This document shows positions 59,383-64,000 of a stretch of 64,000 nucleotides of DNA, one piece after another. The stretch's first letter is position 1. Every line of letters starts with the position of its first letter. The DNA comes from Epichloe hybrida. Lineage: Eukaryota > Ascomycota > Sordariomycetes > Hypocreales > Clavicipitaceae. Below the pieces are notes generated by a model that saw nothing but the letters and a program-made list of their open reading frames with translations, had not been told where the DNA came from and did no database searches. The stretch spans positions 434,001 to 498,000 of the forward strand of contig JAFEKR010000021.1 of NCBI GenBank assembly GCA_019022495.1. Reading direction: 5' to 3'. The position numbers were made by a program, and so were the translations under genes.

Positions 59383-60460
59383 TTATTGCAGAGCTGTGCC
59401 ATCGACCAACGGCATTTGTGAGCCTGATATCAGCCATAGCACCATGACAAACGTCGAGAATAACAGCGCCCGGAAAAACGTGCGGACTTGCACAGGACTG
59501 AACTGTGCTGCTTCGCTGTGCAGCTTATACAGGCTCTGAAGAGGTGCGCACTGAAAGTTTTTGATGTAATCGACGTCACTATCTCGAATTTTGGGCTCCG
59601 CGTACGTTTTGTACTCGGCAACGACAAGGTTGATTTGCCAACCTGACAACTTGCGGACGACGGCAACGACGCATCCTGTTCGATGCTTGCCGTGATTGCA
59701 GTGCACGAGCAGGGGGTAGTTATTCCGATCAAGCACCAGTTCAAGGATTGATCTCATGGTGCTGATAGGAATGGCTTCCTTCTTGGTGCCTTTCATATTG
59801 AAAATGACTTGGTTGATCCCGTTTGCTTTGATGAAGGAATGCAGATCGTGGTCAAGCTCGTCTTTCTTCACCAGGGTTCTACTCCCATGTCAGCTTACAT
59901 GCAAGCACCAATGAGTTTTAGATTTTACAGACACTACCGTCTTGAGCTTTAAACCACTCAAGAATTGGTAATCCTCGGGTTTGGGATAACTGCTTCTGTA
60001 TACACCCGGGACGACCAACCCAAAGTTGATGGGACGTCCGTTGGCAGCAGGACTGGGATAATCTGACGGGTCGGAGACGGATGACGATGGCGACAACGAG
60101 GCGGCTGGTGGTCGCTAAGCGTTAACCCCCCTCCCCATCCTTTGCACAACGAAGACTGGTCCTGATGCACTTACATGTCTTGTCAGAGGTCCTGTTGCCC
60201 GACATGCTGATCAGAGGTGCCTCTTTGCTGTTGGATGTCATACTTTGAGAGCGGGAGGATACAGCCTGCGGGTCCCATGATACTGTGCCACTCCTCTGGT
60301 CAACCTCCATGTCCTCGATTGCTTGGGTTGAATCGTCTTTCAGAGAGTTCCAGGAACTTCTTCTTGAGATGTAGGCAGAAGACATTCGTCGTTGGGGAGT
60401 GTCGTCGTCGTCGTGGTCTATTTCGGCTACGTATGCCCGAGAATTTCTCTTGGTTGCCAT
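59383..60460 (-). CDS. SIW14: SIW14/OCA1-type protein tyrosine phosphatase with C-terminal membrane segment
   Basis: The yeast relative Siw14 hydrolyses the 5-beta phosphate of inositol pyrophosphates; the Oca family acts in stress response. Exons: 60460-60175, 60104-59933 and 59878-59383, giving 317 residues. The start MATKRNS has the context ACCATGGCA. The first 90 residues are Ser/Arg-rich and disordered. The catalytic domain begins INFGLVVPGVYRSSYPK, and the active loop HCNHGKHRTGC carries Cys and Arg in CX5R. The Siw14-type VYRSSYP and FNMKGTKKE blocks are present. A hydrophobic helix near 293-312 (LLFSTFVMVLWLI) suggests membrane anchoring. The second intron has a weaker donor, GTCTGT, chosen because it restores LKTVVTLVKKDEL. 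Confidence 0.88.
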
Positions 60461-61032
60461 GGTTTGCGTTGGTAGAAGGGCGTTGATGTGGCTTCGCGAA
60501 TCGTGATATTGCTTCTCTCCCATACATTCACAAAGCCCAGAATCGAAGTCCGTGTGTGAGTGGTGATTGTAGCCGAGGATGAAGGGAATCCTTATTGGCA
60601 GGAAGCGTGTTTTGCGTGCAGGTGACGAGTGGTGGTCGAAGATGGGGAGTGTCTGCGTACGTGGAATACGAGATACAGAGTGGAAATGAACATATGCCGA
60701 TACGTCCGTCGCGTGCGTGCGTGTGAGCAAGCGGCCCTACCAAGGACAAGACTTCATCTTGGAAGCAACAAGTTGGACCATCTTAGCCATCTTGCCAAGC
60801 ACCCCGGGCCAACGAAAAGGGATTCAAAGAGAAGAAGGGATTCGCGGCGCGCAAAGCTCGGTCAGCAAGAGCAGGCAAGTCGCGTGTTGGCGTGGTTGTT
60901 GTGGTTGTTGTGGAAGAGAAAAAAAAAAGGGAAGCTGGTGTGTGCGAGACGCAGGACCGGGGTGACAAGGGACAAGGTTTACGCTAAAGAAAAAAGGATG
61001 CTGGTGGTTGGTGTGGGGAGACCAGAAGAAGG

Positions 61033-61088
61033 CCACGCAGCCACGCAGCCACGCAGCCACGCAGCCACGCAGCCACGCAGCCACGTAG
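61033..61088. repeat. 8-bp minisatellite CCACGCAG
   Basis: Seven copies of an eight-base unit, the first six perfect and the last one CCACGTAG. Confidence 0.92.
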
Positions 61089-61461
61089 CTTCGAAGACTA
61101 GGCATGCCGCATGAGGTGCACACACAAAAGCACAAAAGAAGGAAAGAACTACCAGGCAAATTCACAATTGGCAGGCGGTGTCTGGAAATGGAAGGCACGA
61201 GAGTGAGATCTTGCATCTAGAACGAAGCGTTCCTATTCGCCACCAGCTCCACGACGAGAAATCGCAAACCCTGAAATCCTTTCGTCATGTCTCCGCGCTT
61301 ATCCATCTCAGAATTGTCTAGTAGGGCCCATCGCCCTTGGAGACAGACATTGCTGGGTCTTGTTTGTCCTCGGGGATCCAGTTAGTGTCAAACATGGCTG
61401 CGATTGGCCGCTCGGCTGGCTTGGCTGGCGCAATGGACGAAGTCTAATCCGCACGCACTCG

Positions 61462-61511
61462 GATGGGCGATGATGGGCAATGATGGGCAATGATGGGCAA
61501 TGATGGGCAAT
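61462..61511. repeat. 10-bp minisatellite GATGGGCAAT
   Basis: Five copies of a ten-base unit, the first variant GATGGGCGAT, followed by unrelated sequence. Confidence 0.92.
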
Positions 61512-63368
61512 GTGCCCGCTTCCGACGAACCTAGACCCCTTTTCGTAACACCGAATCGAAATCCGCACCAACAAGGGGATTCAGCCAGAGCTCGAAATGA
61601 GAGTCATACGAAATGCCGTGGTTCCCGCTGTTGCCGTTCAACCTCCGTACCAGCTAGGGCAATCAATGGCTGCCAATCATGGCTGCCCGTCCAAGACAGC
61701 TTTCTGCCGTGTCTGCCGTGTCTGCCGTGTCATGCAAGCTAGGTGTATTAGGTCGGTATGGGCATGCATTCCGACCATGCCTTGTACCGACTGCTCGCCA
61801 GGGAAAAATAAGCTGTCTGCATGCATCAAGGAAAAAAACGAATGGAGGCGCACCTTGGATCATTGCGAGACCTGCCTAGTCAGGAGACATGTCTATCACA
61901 AGGATTGACAAGACGATCAGTGGACGGCCATCAAGCGCCGGGCAATGTTTTTGTACGGCATATTCGTGCCTCGAAGAGATGTACATAGCTGCAGCCAACG
62001 AGGAGGTTACGACCTCATAGTGTCACATGGGAACGATCGACACAGGATATGTCGGGGCCGTCGCGCCTAGCTCGCTTCGTGATTTTCTATATTTTTGGGC
62101 GCGAGACGCGGCATTGCAGCCGCCAGGTTCTTTGTGCATTTCTAACGTGTAGTCAGGGACTCGGGGCTAGTCAGCTGTTCATCGCATCTTGCTTGGACAG
62201 CGACCACTAGGTATGCTATCAAACCCATCCTGTTGGAACACCAAACCAGTAATTATCAAGATGGTTTCCAAGGACGATCGTGGCATTATCAATCCAAAGC
62301 TACCTGACTATCGACAGAGTCTTTCTGTCCAGATTGCTCTGGTCCCGGTTGTTCTTCATCACTGAAAGCCTGCCACCTGCCCCAGAACATGGCAACTGTC
62401 GCGATAGCTGCCGCCCAACTCTGCTGGCGTAGCAGCGAAAGCGGTCGGAGACATTCAGCGGGCTATTTATTCGCTATTCACCGCCCTTTTCTAAAACGCG
62501 TCTCATCATCATGGCAGGCACGCGCATGGATGGAAGAAAGCCAGTCCAGCTAATAAGTAAACAGTCTCGTCAGTTCTTGTCATTTTGTCAAAGTCGCACT
62601 GCGTCAGGCTCAACGGTGGATGACTCTCGCTCACTCAATTCCTCATGAACCCTTACCTTCAGAGCACTGATCACGTATTTAAGGTTGCGTGTCTAGCATA
62701 GCCCAGACGAGTCCTCCTCTTTCCTGCATGACATGACTGTTCCAGCTGGGAAGAAAGGTTGTTGTGTTCCCAAGCTCCAAGATCCGACGGCGAGGTGAAA
62801 GGACTGGTTTGTACATTTCCCAATGAGCAAGATGTCATGAGAAGCGGTTGTTGGAGCACATGGAGATGGCGTCAGGGTACTCAATTTTTTTTCCCGCAGG
62901 GCAGGGCAGCTTGAACCATTTTTTGAACCGAGATCAAGAAATGCATCATGCGGGCTGTTCTTTGCCAGCGATAGTTGTGGAGGGGGTTCGCAGCTGTGTG
63001 CCGAATTCATTGGCCGCGATCAAATAGATACCCAGCTCTCGTTCCCAAATCGCCACTCAATTTGGTAGCTTTTTTTCTCTCTCTTTATCCTTTCAAATTA
63101 GTTCTGATGATGCCGGTCAGAAACCATGATTCATGTTGTCTCTCCTATTGGTGCAGATGAAACTGTATACGATTGAAATGATCATTTCCACATAAGCCCG
63201 TACCCTGTAGGCCACAACTCTTGCTACGATTTTCCCAACCCTCCTGAGCTGTATGAAAGAAGAAAAAAAAAGAAAAAAAAAACGGCATCTCATTACAGCG
63301 TTCATTGATGGGGTCATTGTCCTGTTTCCCTCCCTCCCTTTCCTGTTTCCTGCTTGCATCCATCCATC

Positions 63369-64000
63369 TTAACGACCCAGTTCGTTGCGGACATTGTAGT
63401 AAGTCATGTCCTTCTCCTCCTCTTTGTCATGCGCTTCCTCGCCCTCTGCCCGATCGAGCTTGCCTATCAATGCGCCCCCGTCCAGGATGCTGCCAAACAT
63501 GGCGGCCTCGAAGAGATAATTCACCTGCCAGGCATGGTGGTTCGCATGGGCGATCAGCCAGACCATTTCGACGACGAGGCCCTTGGAGAAGAGCTGGGCC
63601 ATTTGCAGGCGCGAGGATTCGGCGAGGTGCTGCTCGCGCTGCTCGTCCACCTTGCCCCGGCGGACGTACTCGAGCGGGCCGGTGACGACGGACGACCAGA
63701 GGGCGCCGAGCAGGTCCGCGCCGCGCGAGCAGCGGCCGAGGAAGCGGCGGACGTGGTTGCAGGTGTCGCCGCCGTCGCAGGCGTACTCGGGGTCGAGGGG
63801 CCTGCTGAAGCCGGTGGTGCGGAAGTCGGCGTCAAAGACCTCGTCGAAGTCGGCCTCGCGCTGGGGCCGCGCCGGCGACTTGCGGGCCTTGGGCCATCCC
63901 AGGAGGGCGCGGCGGAGGAACATGTGCCGGTCGTTCTGGATGTGCCAGGTGTACAGCGCGGCGCACATGCGGGCCACGGGCTCGTGCCACCTCTGGGTGA
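63369..64000 (-). CDS. Unidentified fungal protein, 3' part only (5' end outside window)
   Basis: The leftward open frame runs from the window edge to the stop at 63369, giving about 210 residues. The first visible residues (TQRWHEPVARMCAALYTWHIQ) continue from outside, and no start codon is required here. Trp and His are frequent (RWHE, YTWHIQ, HANHHAWQ); a run of His near residue 150 (AHANHHAWQV) could bind metal. A negatively charged tail follows (AEGEEAHDKEEEKD). The family is not recognised. Confidence 0.7.
   Translation of the reverse strand, partial: TQRWHEPVARMCAALYTWHIQNDRHMFLRRALLGWPKARKSPARPQREADFDEVFDADFRTTGFSRPLDPEYACDGGDTCNHVRRFLGRCSRGADLLGALWSSVVTGPLEYVRRGKVDEQREQHLAESSRLQMAQLFSKGLVVEMVWLIAHANHHAWQVNYLFEAAMFGSILDGGALIGKLDRAEGEEAHDKEEEKDMTYYNVRNELGR

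Larger units (their letters stand above)
60461..63368. other. Intergenic region with minisatellites
   Basis: No gene supported in 2.9 kb. It contains the SIW14-like promoter, an 8-bp array at 61033-61088 and a 10-bp array at 61462-61511. Open frames at 60629-61114, 61597-61908 and 62693-63010 lack motifs. Confidence 0.55.

Noticed and set aside
61033..61088. CRISPR-like array
   Set aside because: The unit is eight bases, there are no spacers and the organism is eukaryotic; it is a minisatellite.

Overview
The window is nuclear DNA of a filamentous ascomycete, most likely a Sordariomycete and tentatively of the order Hypocreales. Genes are split by short introns (about 54-185 bases) with GTAAGT-like donors and CTAAC-like branch sites. 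The proteins are typical of Pezizomycotina: striatin, VPS11, MLH3, RAD14, PHO88, AIM19-like, SIW14-like, DUF3659 and a Zn2Cys6 protein. There is one nuclear tRNA-Asp and many short minisatellites. The genus cannot be fixed from the sequence alone.

Layout. 1-2153 (-): a gene for a HypX-like protein (formyltransferase plus enoyl-CoA-hydratase fold), broken by an apparent one-base deletion and running off the left edge. 2154-6748: a 4.6 kb gene-free stretch. 6749-9704 (+): MHYT membrane sensor. 11085-13118 (-): Ser/Arg-rich protein. 13119-17536: gene-poor DNA with a 238-bp Tc1/mariner-type MITE at 16037-16274. 17537-18556 (+): palmitoyl-protein thioesterase. 18948-20185 (-): ribosomal L1-domain protein. 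22842-24684 (+): FHA-domain protein. 25842-28766 (-): a protein with about 13 repeats of roughly 29 residues. 30040-30723 (-) and 31387-32140 (+): a divergent pair of small conserved fungal proteins. 32708-33328 (+): DUF3659/LEA-like protein. 33728-34645 (-): NMN adenylyltransferase-like protein.

35033-38231 (-): VPS11, including a GC-AG intron. 38805-40066 (-): Ser-rich protein. 41140-43866 (+): MLH3. 44426-44497 (-): tRNA-Asp. 44909-47565 (-): striatin. 48316-49610 (-): RAD14/XPA. 50347-51338 (+): Cys-rich single-pass membrane protein. 52166-53175 (-): PHO88. 54371-54988 (+): orphan protein. 56162-56949 (+): small Zn2Cys6 protein. 57588-58209 (+): AIM19-like. 59383-60460 (-): SIW14-like phosphatase. 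60461-63368: gene-free with two minisatellites. 63369-64000 (-): the 3' part of an unidentified gene.

Most of these are scattered housekeeping functions (mismatch and excision repair, endolysosomal tethering, STRIPAK signalling, ER insertion and phosphate, NAD metabolism, ribosome assembly). I see no secondary-metabolite, effector or virus-derived cluster. The most unusual content is the HypX-like protein, which in bacteria makes CO for NiFe-hydrogenase assembly; fungi have no such hydrogenase. Next come the repeat protein with a C-terminal membrane anchor, MLH3 with eroded ATPase motifs but an intact endonuclease motif, and the MITE.
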